DNA of 16,205 bases. Origin: CAYMLQ01 sp964390795 (GTDB lineage Bacteria > Verrucomicrobiota > Kiritimatiellia > RFP12 > UBA1067). Where the stretch lies: contig CAYMLQ010000098.1 of assembly GCA_964390795.1 (NCBI GenBank), positions 1 to 16,205 of the forward strand, given 5' to 3'. Positions 1-5,867 of the stretch are shown here, piece by piece (the first letter of the stretch is position 1; each line of letters starts with the position of its first letter). The position numbers were made by a program, and so were the translations under genes. The notes under the pieces are model-generated. The model saw nothing but the letters and a program-made list of their open reading frames with translations. It was not told where the DNA came from and did no database searches.

Positions 1-1756
1 CGTTGACGGGCGCGAAGTCGGTGAAGTTGTTGTAGGGGCCGTAGACGAAGCCGAGTTCGTCCTGCATGAGGCGCGCGTAGCGGCGCTGGCCCTCGTCGCC
101 GCCTTTCTTGGGCGCGGGCTCGGTGCGGAAGGTGAAGCTCTCGTTACCGTCGCGCCAGCCGGTCTCGTGGTCGGTGACGACGATCTGGCTCATGCCCCAG
201 CGGCGGACGGTGCGCCAGGTGTCGGCGTCGCGGGCGCGGTCGCTCGCGCCGTGGGCGCGCCAGACGCGGGTGCCGGTGACGTGCTTCCAGGGCGAGACGG
301 GGTTGGGAATGTTGGGCAGAACGTCCTCGAATTTCGGCGAGAGGGTCAGGACGAAGCGCTCGAAGCAGGGGTTGCGAGTGCCATCGGTTTTGGGAAGGTA
401 GCGCGTGCCGCCGTTGCTGGCGAGCGACCCGTCAAAGCGCAGGTTTTCGGTGAAGGGTGCGGAGGCGTTGGACTGGGTCCAGTCGATGTGCGCCATGAAG
501 AAGAGCGGGGCGTCGGCGGTGCCGGAGACGACGACGGCGGGACGCGCGAGCGTGTCCGCAAAGCCGTAGGTGTAGTAGGGCAGGGGGACGAGGCGGGGAT
601 TCGCGAAGCCGCGCGTCGCGCCGAAGCGGCACTCGTGGATCAGTCCGCCGTCGGCCTGGATGTCCATCACGAGCGACTTGTTGATGAGGTGGCAGCGCAG
701 GTGGACGGCGGAGGCGCGGCTGCCGCAGCGGAGCAGGCCCTCGTAGGTGACGCTCTTTCCGTCCGTGGTGACGCGGACATCCTCGTTCGTGGCGCGGAGC
801 GGTGACGCGCCGGCCGTGTCCGGAACGAAGAAGAGCCCGCCGCCGAGGCCGACCGGGATCCAATCGCCGCCGGCGTCGGCCCAGCGCACGGCGAGGTCGT
901 CCCATGTGCCGGCTTGGGAGGGCAGGCGCACTTCGAGTCGGCCGTCCTCGCCGTCGCGCACCAGCAGGTAGTGGCCGGTGCTGCTCTTGGCCACGCGGGC
1001 CACGCTGGACGCGGAGTCGCGCGGAACGATGGTGAGGGGTGTGTCGGGGAAGGGCAGGAGGCCGGGGCCGGTGATCGAGCCAGGGGGGCAGGCGGGGAAG
1101 AGCCGCACGCCGCGCTGCCGGCGGGGCGCGAAGGCGAGCGCGGCGAGCGGTTCGGTGAAGACCGCGAGGCTGTTGAGGTAGATCGCGCGGTCTTCTGTGT
1201 TGCGTCCACCAGAGACCGTGAGCGAGAGCAGCTTGCCTCCCTTGGCGACGCGTGCGATCTGGCTGGGGTCAAGGCGGCGGTGGCAGAGGAACCACTCTTT
1301 GAAGTGGACGCGAGCGAGGGGGATGGCGAAGGTTTTTCCTTCCGGATCGGCGAAGGTGAGCGTGACGCTGACCGGCGGCGTTTTGGGGTCGGGCGCGTAG
1401 CTGTGGTTGTTTCCGTAGAGCCAGCAGGTGACCGCGTCAAACGCGGCGGTGATGGCGACGGGTGCGGGCGGGAGGAGCGTGACGCTTGGATTCTTGCCGG
1501 TGGCGCGGTAGGTGAGCTTCACCACGGCGTCGCCGAACAGCAGCACGTTGGTGGAGCGCTCAAGGATGGCCGCGGCGTCGACAGCCTCGACGCGCCAGCC
1601 CGCGGCGTCCGTGAAGGGGACGAGCGCGGGATGGTCGTCCTGCGTACGGTTGGCCCAGACCATCTCGTACGGCCGCTCGCCGGCGAGCAGGGATGCGGCG
1701 AGGACGAGAAGCGGGGTGCAAAGCAGGTGTAGGGTGCGTCTAGGCGGTTGCAGCAT
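1..1756 (-). CDS. Large exported protein, N-terminal 585 residues (possible glycoside hydrolase-like); runs off left edge
   Basis: The reading frame is open from an ATG at 1756 to the window edge, so at least 585 residues are present and the C-terminus is missing. The start is supported by AAGAGG placed 7 nt upstream. Residues 1-25 form a signal peptide: Arg-Arg at 6-7, a hydrophobic run, then a small-residue site near Leu-Leu-Ala/Gly with no lipobox cysteine. The mature protein begins with a region rich in beta-strand pattern (about 27-460). It then enters a conserved-looking part containing Trp499-Arg-Ala-His502-Gly-Ala-Ser, a Thr-Asp-His-Glu motif at 528-531 and a Tyr-Gly-Pro-Tyr-Asn-Asn stretch near 575-580. 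The alternation of strands with acidic and histidine motifs resembles the start of a TIM-barrel hydrolase, but I do not recognise the family. It begins 11 nt after the ATPase stop and is probably transcribed with it. Confidence 0.8.
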   Translation of the reverse strand, partial: MLQPPRRTLHLLCTPLLVLAASLLAGERPYEMVWANRTQDDHPALVPFTDAAGWRVEAVDAAAILERSTNVLLFGDAVVKLTYRATGKNPSVTLLPPAPVAITAAFDAVTCWLYGNNHSYAPDPKTPPVSVTLTFADPEGKTFAIPLARVHFKEWFLCHRRLDPSQIARVAKGGKLLSLTVSGGRNTEDRAIYLNSLAVFTEPLAALAFAPRRQRGVRLFPACPPGSITGPGLLPFPDTPLTIVPRDSASSVARVAKSSTGHYLLVRDGEDGRLEVRLPSQAGTWDDLAVRWADAGGDWIPVGLGGGLFFVPDTAGASPLRATNEDVRVTTDGKSVTYEGLLRCGSRASAVHLRCHLINKSLVMDIQADGGLIHECRFGATRGFANPRLVPLPYYTYGFADTLARPAVVVSGTADAPLFFMAHIDWTQSNASAPFTENLRFDGSLASNGGTRYLPKTDGTRNPCFERFVLTLSPKFEDVLPNIPNPVSPWKHVTGTRVWRAHGASDRARDADTWRTVRRWGMSQIVVTDHETGWRDGNESFTFRTEPAPKKGGDEGQRRYARLMQDELGFVYGPYNNFTDFAPVN

Positions 1757-1767
1757 GAGTTGACCTC

Positions 1768-2967
1768 TTATTCTTGCAGGAGAAAAGCGAGCGCGTTCAT
1801 TTGGCGGATGCCCTCGTAGTTGGCGGGGGGGTCGTCGTCGAGCGTGAGCAGGAATTTGGGGTGGTTGTCGGGAACGGCCTGAAGCGAGGCAAGTTCACGT
1901 TCAAGGGTTTTCTGTTCGCGGACGGAGGCGGCCACTTGATAGTAGGCTTGTTCCCCGCCTTCGATGGTGACGAAATCGATTTCGGACGCTCCGACTTTTC
2001 CGACGAATACGTGATGCCCCCTGCGGAGCAGCTCAAGGTAGACGATGTTCTCCAGAATGCGGCCAACGTCGCCGGGCCTGCTTCCCAGGAGGAATGGCCG
2101 GAGGGCAAGGTCAACCGCGTAGAACTTCGCCCCTGTCTTGAGATACTCCTTGCCTTTGACGTCATAACGGTTGGCACGGTACAGAATGAACGCGTCGCAG
2201 AGCGCCCGGAGATAGCCGTCAATCGTCGGTGCCGTCGTCTTTCGCCCCGCCGACGTGAGCGCGTTGCTGATGCCTTGTATCGAGGTCAGGTTGCCAATGT
2301 TGTCGAACATGAAGCGGACGACGCTCTCCAGCATGGCTACGTCCTTCACGCCCGCGCGTTGGACGACGTCCTTCAGCAGGATCGTATTGTAGACGCCCGA
2401 CAGGTAGTCGCGGATGGTCGGACGGTCATTACCGATCTCGGTGACGAGGTACGGAAAGGAGCCTTGCTGTAGGTACTCGGTGTAGGCGCGCGCCACGCTG
2501 TCCGGTTTGCCGCGGGCGGCCAAGAACTCTTTAAAGGAGAAGGGCAACATGGCGATCTCGACGTGCCGGCCGGAAAGGAGTGTGGCCAGTTCGCCGGAGA
2601 GTAGGCCCGCGTTTGACCCCGTGATATAGAGGTCGACGTTCTTCTTCACATACAGGCTGTCCACGGCCTTCTCGAAACCTTCGATCCGCTGCACCTCATC
2701 CAAGAACACGTAGTTCGTGCCGCCCGGAACAAGCTGCGAGTTGACGAGCGCGTAGAGCGCCCGGTGATCGGCCACGTCAAGGTAATCCCCCTCCTCCAGA
2801 TTGATGGCGATGATGCGGTTGGCGTGTACGCCTTCGTCGCGCAGAGACTGCTGGAACAGCTCCAGCAGCGTCGACTTCCCGCAGCGGCGAATGCCGGACA
2901 CGACCTTGATGAGCCGCTTGTCTTTCAGGCGGTGGAGTTTTTCCAAGTAGAGGGGCCGGGCGACCAT
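1768..2967 (-). CDS. ATP-binding protein, AAA_14 / DUF4143 family
   Basis: This is a P-loop ATPase of the large AAA_14-DUF4143 family, common in anaerobes and of unsettled cellular role. Numbering from the upstream ATG at 2976, the Walker A motif is GIRRCGKST (28-36), the Walker B motif is YVFLDE (89-94), a sensor-like TGSNA lies at 119-123 and a candidate arginine finger is Arg137. The C-terminal half (about 200-370) matches DUF4143, including an ENIVYLELLRRG helix and an EIDFV motif that looks like the core of a PD-(D/E)XK-type fold. Length (about 400 residues) is normal. I prefer the ATG at 2967: AAGGA lies 10 nt upstream and the N-terminus then reads MVARPLYLEKL, as is usual for the family. 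The ATG at 2976 is only 1 nt from the same AAGGA. The gene is preceded by an AT-rich palindromic region and followed 11 nt later by an exported-protein gene, an odd partner for this family. Confidence 0.92.
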   Translation of the reverse strand: MVARPLYLEKLHRLKDKRLIKVVSGIRRCGKSTLLELFQQSLRDEGVHANRIIAINLEEGDYLDVADHRALYALVNSQLVPGGTNYVFLDEVQRIEGFEKAVDSLYVKKNVDLYITGSNAGLLSGELATLLSGRHVEIAMLPFSFKEFLAARGKPDSVARAYTEYLQQGSFPYLVTEIGNDRPTIRDYLSGVYNTILLKDVVQRAGVKDVAMLESVVRFMFDNIGNLTSIQGISNALTSAGRKTTAPTIDGYLRALCDAFILYRANRYDVKGKEYLKTGAKFYAVDLALRPFLLGSRPGDVGRILENIVYLELLRRGHHVFVGKVGASEIDFVTIEGGEQAYYQVAASVREQKTLERELASLQAVPDNHPKFLLTLDDDPPANYEGIRQMNALAFLLQE

Positions 2968-3029
2968 AACGCACATTTCCTTACAGGTTCAAAGCGTATC
3001 AAATGGCCAGTCATGTGCGCAACAGAAAA

Positions 3030-3075
3030 TAAAGTACACTTTAGAAACTCAACAATAAGCCAGTTTTATAAAGTG
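3030..3075 (-). promoter_or_regulatory. AT-rich palindromic promoter/operator region of the DUF4143 ATPase
   Basis: Two overlapping inverted repeats are visible. The first is TAAAGT (3030-3035), a 2-nt centre, then ACTTTA (3038-3043). The second pairs CACTTTAGAAACT (3037-3049) with AGTTTTATAAAGTG (3062-3075) across 12 nt. The right arm contains the 8-bp palindrome TTTATAAA. On the minus strand TTGTTG, 16 nt, TTTATT gives a weak sigma70-like match inside the same block. This is the only AT-rich stretch near the ATPase start and lies 60-110 nt upstream of it. An operator role, for example autoregulation, is inferred from position and symmetry only. Confidence 0.45.
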
Positions 3076-3098
3076 AACCTGCGAGAAGAACCAACAGT

Positions 3099-3107
3099 CT
3101 ATGAAAA
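3099..3107. repeat. Left target-site duplication of the MITE-like element
   Basis: CTATGAAAA at this position is repeated exactly, in direct orientation, at 3359-3367, immediately outside the two ends of the terminal inverted repeats. A 9-bp duplication is the hallmark of a staggered-cut transposition event. Confidence 0.75.
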
Positions 3108-3169
3108 GCAATCGGTTGGTGACAGGGGGGCGCGACCGAAGTGCGTATCGTGTGCGAAGCGACGTGGAA

Positions 3170-3189
3170 AACGGGCGTCCCCGCCCGTT
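3170..3189. repeat. Internal hairpin, copy 1
   Basis: AACGGGCG, loop TCCC, CGCCCGTT: a perfect 8-bp stem with a 4-nt loop. It is repeated in inverted orientation at 3268-3287 within the same MITE-like element. The shared block extends to GGAAAACGGG on this side and GGAGAACGGG on the other. Confidence 0.7.
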
Positions 3190-3267
3190 GCGCGAAAGTC
3201 TCTGCAAGGCAGACGCGCAGCCAAACGTGGAACGACAAACTGCGGACCGATATTCAACCGCCGTTCC

Positions 3268-3287
3268 AACGGGCGGGGACGCCCGTT
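3268..3287. repeat. Internal hairpin, copy 2 (inverted relative to copy 1)
   Basis: AACGGGCG, loop GGGA, CGCCCGTT: the exact reverse complement of copy 1. The two copies can each fold locally, or pair with each other as part of the long stem of the element. Confidence 0.7.
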
Positions 3288-3358
3288 CTCCATAGCTTGC
3301 GACCTCACTTTCATTAGAAACGCACGAACCTCGCATCCCCCTGTCACCAACCGATTAC

Positions 3359-3367
3359 CTATGAAAA
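3359..3367. repeat. Right target-site duplication of the MITE-like element
   Basis: CTATGAAAA, identical to and in the same orientation as 3099-3107, directly abuts the right terminal inverted repeat. Confidence 0.75.
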
Positions 3368-3375
3368 TGACGAAC

Positions 3376-3402
3376 GCCGCGCGGCACAGGGTGCGGCGCG
3401 GC
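3376..3402 (-). terminator. Strong GC hairpin, possible terminator for the DUF1097 gene
   Basis: GCCGCGCGGCAC (3376-3387), loop AGG, GTGCGGCGCGGC (3391-3402): a 12-bp stem with one mismatch and a 3-nt loop. It lies about 70 nt downstream of the stop codon of the DUF1097 gene in the minus direction. There it is followed by GTTCGTCATTTT, so a short T run is present but displaced about 8 nt from the stem. This makes it an imperfect intrinsic terminator. In the plus direction no T run follows. Confidence 0.35.
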
Positions 3403-3427
3403 GGTGAATGAGGGGGAACGTCGAATG

Positions 3428-3468
3428 TTCAACGCTGAGCGCTCAACGTTCAACGTTCAACGCTCACG
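3428..3468. repeat. Heptamer tandem repeat, YTCAACG
   Basis: Successive 7-nt units read TTCAACG, CTGAGCG, CTCAACG, TTCAACG, TTCAACG and a partial CTCACG, nearly six units in all. The repeat ends only 4 nt short of the stop codon (3473-3475) of the DUF1097 gene, so it occupies the start of that gene's 3' untranslated region. Two further units of the same kind occur at 4340-4353, just beyond the stop of the next minus-strand gene. Confidence 0.7.
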
Positions 3469-3472
3469 TGTT

Positions 3473-4036
3473 TCACTTGGCGAGGGAGGCCTCGTATTTG
3501 CCTCTGCAGAGCACGGTGATGTATCCGAAGACCAGCCCGAAGAGGCAGTAAACCAGCTCTGCCTGGGCCGCATACAGGAACGTGGTGTTCTGGCTGGCGG
3601 CTGCGGGAAGCGCGGCTTCCAATGCCTTGCTCCCCAAGATGGCGAAGAAGGCGCCTGAGCCGATAAAGAGACCGGGAACGAAATTTTTGAGGTTTTCGGT
3701 CATGATCGCCGGAATCACGACGATGAAGACCGCGACCGCCATAAGCAGGTTCATGCCCCCAACATCCGCTGAGATCTTGTTGATTCCCGGAACGCCCATC
3801 AGCTTGATGATGATGATGGAGGCGATGATGCCTGTCAGATAGCCAACCCACGCTTTGGCGCCGGCTTTCGGATTGCAGCCGGCCAGGAAATAGACGGCCC
3901 ATGCCTGGAACGCGACCCACATCATATCCATGCCGTGACACAGTTTCGGAACATACGCGTTGAGCAGGACCATCAAGGCAGCTTGGGCTGCAATGCCTGT
4001 GGAGACGACCAATAGTTGCTTGTGAGACAGAGCCAT
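3473..4036 (-). CDS. DUF1097-like multipass inner-membrane protein
   Basis: The protein has 187 residues and is strongly hydrophobic, with about six predicted membrane segments (roughly residues 8-28, 38-54, 64-82, 94-114, 122-146 and 156-178). Size and layout fit the DUF1097 family (E. coli YcdZ-like), whose function is not established. A Trp-Val-Ala-Phe segment followed by a small-residue-rich helix and Asn-Pro-Lys-Ala-Gly resembles the conserved N-terminal part of that family. The assignment is from memory of the pattern. The start is supported by GGTGGA 5 nt upstream. By eye its codons are less GC-rich than those of the plus-strand genes. A good promoter lies about 75 nt upstream, so it is probably its own transcription unit. 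Confidence 0.8.
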   Translation of the reverse strand: MALSHKQLLVVSTGIAAQAALMVLLNAYVPKLCHGMDMMWVAFQAWAVYFLAGCNPKAGAKAWVGYLTGIIASIIIIKLMGVPGINKISADVGGMNLLMAVAVFIVVIPAIMTENLKNFVPGLFIGSGAFFAILGSKALEAALPAAASQNTTFLYAAQAELVYCLFGLVFGYITVLCRGKYEASLAK

Positions 4037-4116
4037 TTCAATCCACCCTTTTTTCTTTGATTTTCTGGCGCGACACCGGCACCCGTTGCCCGTGCTTCTG
4101 CGCCTTCAATGGCCGC

Positions 4117-4145
4117 ATTTTAGCGGAATTGCGCGAGGGATGCAA
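4117..4145 (-). promoter_or_regulatory. Sigma70-type promoter of the DUF1097 gene
   Basis: Read on the minus strand, TTGCAT (4145-4140), a 17-nt spacer and TAAAAT (4122-4117) give a well-spaced -35/-10 pair. Transcription would start near 4110, leaving an untranslated leader of about 74 nt before the ATG at 4036. It is the best sigma70-like match I saw in the window. Confidence 0.5.
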
Positions 4146-4361
4146 AGGGGAAGCGTGGGTCGACCAGCAATTCTAATTTTGGCATCTCCGTTCATTCGCA
4201 TCCGCGCCTAGGAGGTCGCGGGCTACCTTGCGCGGCGCGTCTTTCAGGGGTGGCGCGCGGCCTCCGGACGCGCCATGCGCATGATTTCGCGCCTGTTTGC
4301 GAACAGAACAGTCAAAATTTGAATTGCTGGGGGGCGATGCTAAACGCTCAACGAACAGGGA
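4146..4361. other. Intergenic region without a gene; hairpin and two heptamer units
   Basis: I see no convincing coding frame between the DUF1097 promoter and the stop of the next gene. A hairpin TGGCGCG (4251-4257), 11-nt loop, CGCGCCA (4269-4275) is present but has no T run on either side. At 4340-4353 two units of the heptamer repeat, CTAAACG and CTCAACG, lie 8 nt beyond the stop codon of the membrane-protein gene. The stretch could hold the 3' end of that gene's transcript. Confidence 0.5.
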
Positions 4362-4904
4362 CTAGCGCAGGACGGTGGCGCCGAGGCCGATGAGGAAGAG
4401 GCCGAGCAGGGCGTTGAGCGCGCCCGCGAGGCGGAAGAGGGTCGGGCGCTGCGTGAACCAGACGATGGCCTGCCGCATTTTCCACGGGTAGAGCAGGAGG
4501 ATCATGCCCTTGACGATGCAGAGGTAGGCGAGGGTGACCACGACCAGCCGCCAGGGCGAGGTGTGGACGCGGGCGACGTGCAGCAACTCGTAGGGGAAGA
4601 GGCACAGCACGGCGCCGAGCGCGCGGCACGAAAGCAGGTTGTCGAGCCAGAACCAGGTGAGCGGGATGCAGACCAGTACGGCGACCGGCAGGTACTTCTT
4701 GAACGGCTCCAGAATGTCGAGTCCCATGGTCCAGAGCGCGTAGCCGGCCCAGAGCCAGGCGATGGTGCTGAGAAGGTAGCCGGCCACCGCGCTGCGCGGC
4801 AGCGCGTTATAGAAGCGGGAAAGGGGCGCGGGGGCGACCGCGATGGCCGTGCCCATGAGGACACAGATGAGACCCAGCAGATAGCACCAACAGTGAAGAG
4901 GCAT
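4362..4904 (-). CDS. Small multipass membrane protein of unknown function
   Basis: The protein has 180 residues from the ATG at 4904. That start is chosen over the upstream ATG at 4946 because GGAG lies 8 nt before it and the N-terminus then opens directly with a membrane helix (MPLHCWCYLLGL). About five or six hydrophobic segments are visible (near residues 5-25, 38-60, 70-88, 94-105, 118-138 and 158-178). The C-terminal third, with Leu-Leu-Tyr-Pro-Trp-Lys-Met-Arg, a short polar stretch, Phe-Arg-Leu-Ala-Gly and a final glycine-rich helix, faintly resembles the DUF2065/YjeT pattern. I do not consider this an identification. It starts 72 nt after the stop of the EEP-family gene on the same strand and may be co-transcribed with it. 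Confidence 0.7.
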   Translation of the reverse strand: MPLHCWCYLLGLICVLMGTAIAVAPAPLSRFYNALPRSAVAGYLLSTIAWLWAGYALWTMGLDILEPFKKYLPVAVLVCIPLTWFWLDNLLSCRALGAVLCLFPYELLHVARVHTSPWRLVVVTLAYLCIVKGMILLLYPWKMRQAIVWFTQRPTLFRLAGALNALLGLFLIGLGATVLR

Positions 4905-4976
4905 GAGAGAGGCTCCGGTTAAAAGTGAGTGAGTATTAAAGCACAATGGTGCGGGGGAGGGGAAGGAGGGAATTCC

Positions 4977-5735
4977 TCAATGCCCGTCATCGGCGAGCGG
5001 GGGCTTGCGGGCTGAGGCGATCTCGAAGTCGAACATCAGCGGCAGGTGGTCGGAGAGGCGCACCTGGGGGATCTTGAAGCGGATCGGCGTGATGGAGGGA
5101 TCGTAGCAGATGAAATCCAGCTCGCGGCAGGGCGCCCAGCTCGGGAAGGTCGGCTGGTGGTGGACATTGGCGCTCTTGAGGCCGGTCGCGCGGAGGAACA
5201 TGTGCATCTCCCACACGCCGGAGAGGGTGTTGAAGTCGCCCGCCACCAGGCGCGGCTTGTCGCACTTCGCGATCAGGTCGTGAAGTTCGCCGAGCTGGCG
5301 CTGGCGCGCGCGGATGCCGAGCGCGAGATGGACAAGGAAGAGGGTGACGCTCTCGAGTTCGACCTCGATGGCGAGGCTCTTGAAGCCGGTCTCGAAATCG
5401 TGGAAGGCGGTGCGCAGGATCGGCTCGCGCGCCAGAATGGCGTTGGCCTGTTTGTTGAGCACCGGCACGCGGCGTCCGAAGCCGGCGTCTGGGTACTTGA
5501 CGCGGTGGCAGTGGTAGAAGTCGAGGTCGTTGGCCAGTTCCTCCGCCTGGTTCTTGCGCCGCGCGCGATAGGAGCCGGAGTCCACTTCGACCAGGCCGAT
5601 GATGTCGGGATCCATGTGCCGGACGAAACGCGATATGTTCGGAAAGTGCGAGGTGGTGCGCAGCAGGGTCTCGAGCCAGGCGAAACGCCGCAGCCTCCCG
5701 GTGCCGTATTGGATGTTATGGAGCAAGAGCCTCAT
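4977..5735 (-). CDS. Endonuclease/exonuclease/phosphatase (EEP) family protein
   Basis: The protein has 252 residues and the DNase I-like metallophosphoesterase fold. Conserved elements appear in order: an N-terminal LLLHNIQYG strand with the first asparagine, GLVEVDSGSY carrying the metal-binding glutamate, VHLAL, AGDFNTL with the catalytic Asp-Asn pair, PTFPSWAPCRELDFI, and the closing LSDHLPLMFDFE with the Ser-Asp-His motif. All catalytic positions I can check are present, so it should be active on a phosphodiester or phosphomonoester. The substrate (nucleic acid, phospholipid or phosphoinositide) cannot be told. No signal peptide is visible. I choose the ATG at 5735 because the family normally begins right at this first strand. 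The frame stays open to a TTG at 5774, but neither start has a well-placed ribosome-binding site. It diverges from the HzsA-like gene. Confidence 0.88.
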   Translation of the reverse strand: MRLLLHNIQYGTGRLRRFAWLETLLRTTSHFPNISRFVRHMDPDIIGLVEVDSGSYRARRKNQAEELANDLDFYHCHRVKYPDAGFGRRVPVLNKQANAILAREPILRTAFHDFETGFKSLAIEVELESVTLFLVHLALGIRARQRQLGELHDLIAKCDKPRLVAGDFNTLSGVWEMHMFLRATGLKSANVHHQPTFPSWAPCRELDFICYDPSITPIRFKIPQVRLSDHLPLMFDFEIASARKPPLADDGH

Positions 5736-5799
5736 GTCAGGCGTTACTGTACCCCTTTGGTGTGGAACGCTCAATAGCGGAGTTCATCCCATTGCAGGG

Positions 5800-5867
5800 T
5801 TGACGGCGGTCGGTTCATTGGTATACCATCGGTTCATTATAAAAATGAGCCCCATTTATGAAGTCAA
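5800..5867. promoter_or_regulatory. Divergent promoter region between EEP gene and HzsA-like gene
   Basis: For the plus strand TTGACG (5800-5805), 16 nt and TATACC (5822-5827) form a plausible promoter, with transcription starting near 5834 and a leader of about 24 nt. For the minus strand a perfect TATAAT lies at 5841-5836, with TTGACT at 5867-5862. The 20-nt spacing of that pair is too long, so the -35 may not be used. The HzsA-like gene has no clear Shine-Dalgarno sequence before its ATG. Confidence 0.45.
5811..5838. promoter_or_regulatory. Candidate GntR/FadR-type operator
   Basis: TGGTATACCA at 5819-5828 is a perfect 10-bp palindrome that covers the plus-strand -10 hexamer. It is flanked by two direct copies of CGGTTCATT (5811-5819 and 5830-5838), 19 nt apart start to start. 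ATTGGTATACCA closely resembles the operator core known for UxuR/ExuR and some other FadR-type GntR regulators, which act in sugar-acid catabolism. No regulator gene lies in this window, so the link is by sequence resemblance only. Confidence 0.4.

Larger units (their letters stand above)
3108..3358. mobile_element. MITE-like non-autonomous element, 251 bp
   Basis: The element has terminal inverted repeats whose inner 20 nt are identical: AATCGGTTGGTGACAGGGGG at 3110-3129 and its reverse complement at 3337-3356. Adding the outermost two bases (GC at the left end, AC at the right, which is GT when read inward) gives 22-bp repeats with one mismatch. It is bounded by a perfect 9-bp direct repeat. 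The inside is non-coding but highly structured: two copies of an 8-bp-stem hairpin, AACGGGCG/TCCC/CGCCCGTT, sit in inverted orientation (3170-3189 and 3268-3287). Patchy complementarity between hairpins and ends (such as GTGCGT on both arms) makes the whole element a long imperfect palindrome with an unpaired middle at about 3190-3260. No transposase is encoded, so mobilisation would need one supplied elsewhere in the genome. The parent IS family is not identifiable from the ends alone. Confidence 0.75.

Noticed and set aside
667..1440. Minus-strand ORF of 257 codons and plus-strand ORFs at 167-805 and 914-1732 in the left-edge region
   Set aside because: Low-complexity Ser/Pro/Arg or Gly/Val/Ala translations. 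The real gene is the minus-strand frame starting at 1756, which has a signal peptide and normal composition.
1774..2472. Plus-strand ORF of 232 codons opposite the ATPase
   Set aside because: Antisense shadow of a gene with intact Walker A, Walker B and DUF4143 motifs.
2764..3411. Plus-strand ORF of 215 codons and several short ORFs spanning the MITE
   Set aside because: It crosses the ATPase start, both target-site duplications and all hairpins. Its translation shows no domain and is explained by chance openness.
3428..3468. Possible CRISPR array
   Set aside because: The units are 7 nt long without spacers, so this is a simple tandem repeat.
4251..4275. Hairpin TGGCGCG/CGCGCCA as a terminator
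   Set aside because: No T run follows on either strand and the loop is 11 nt, so it may be chance in GC-rich sequence.
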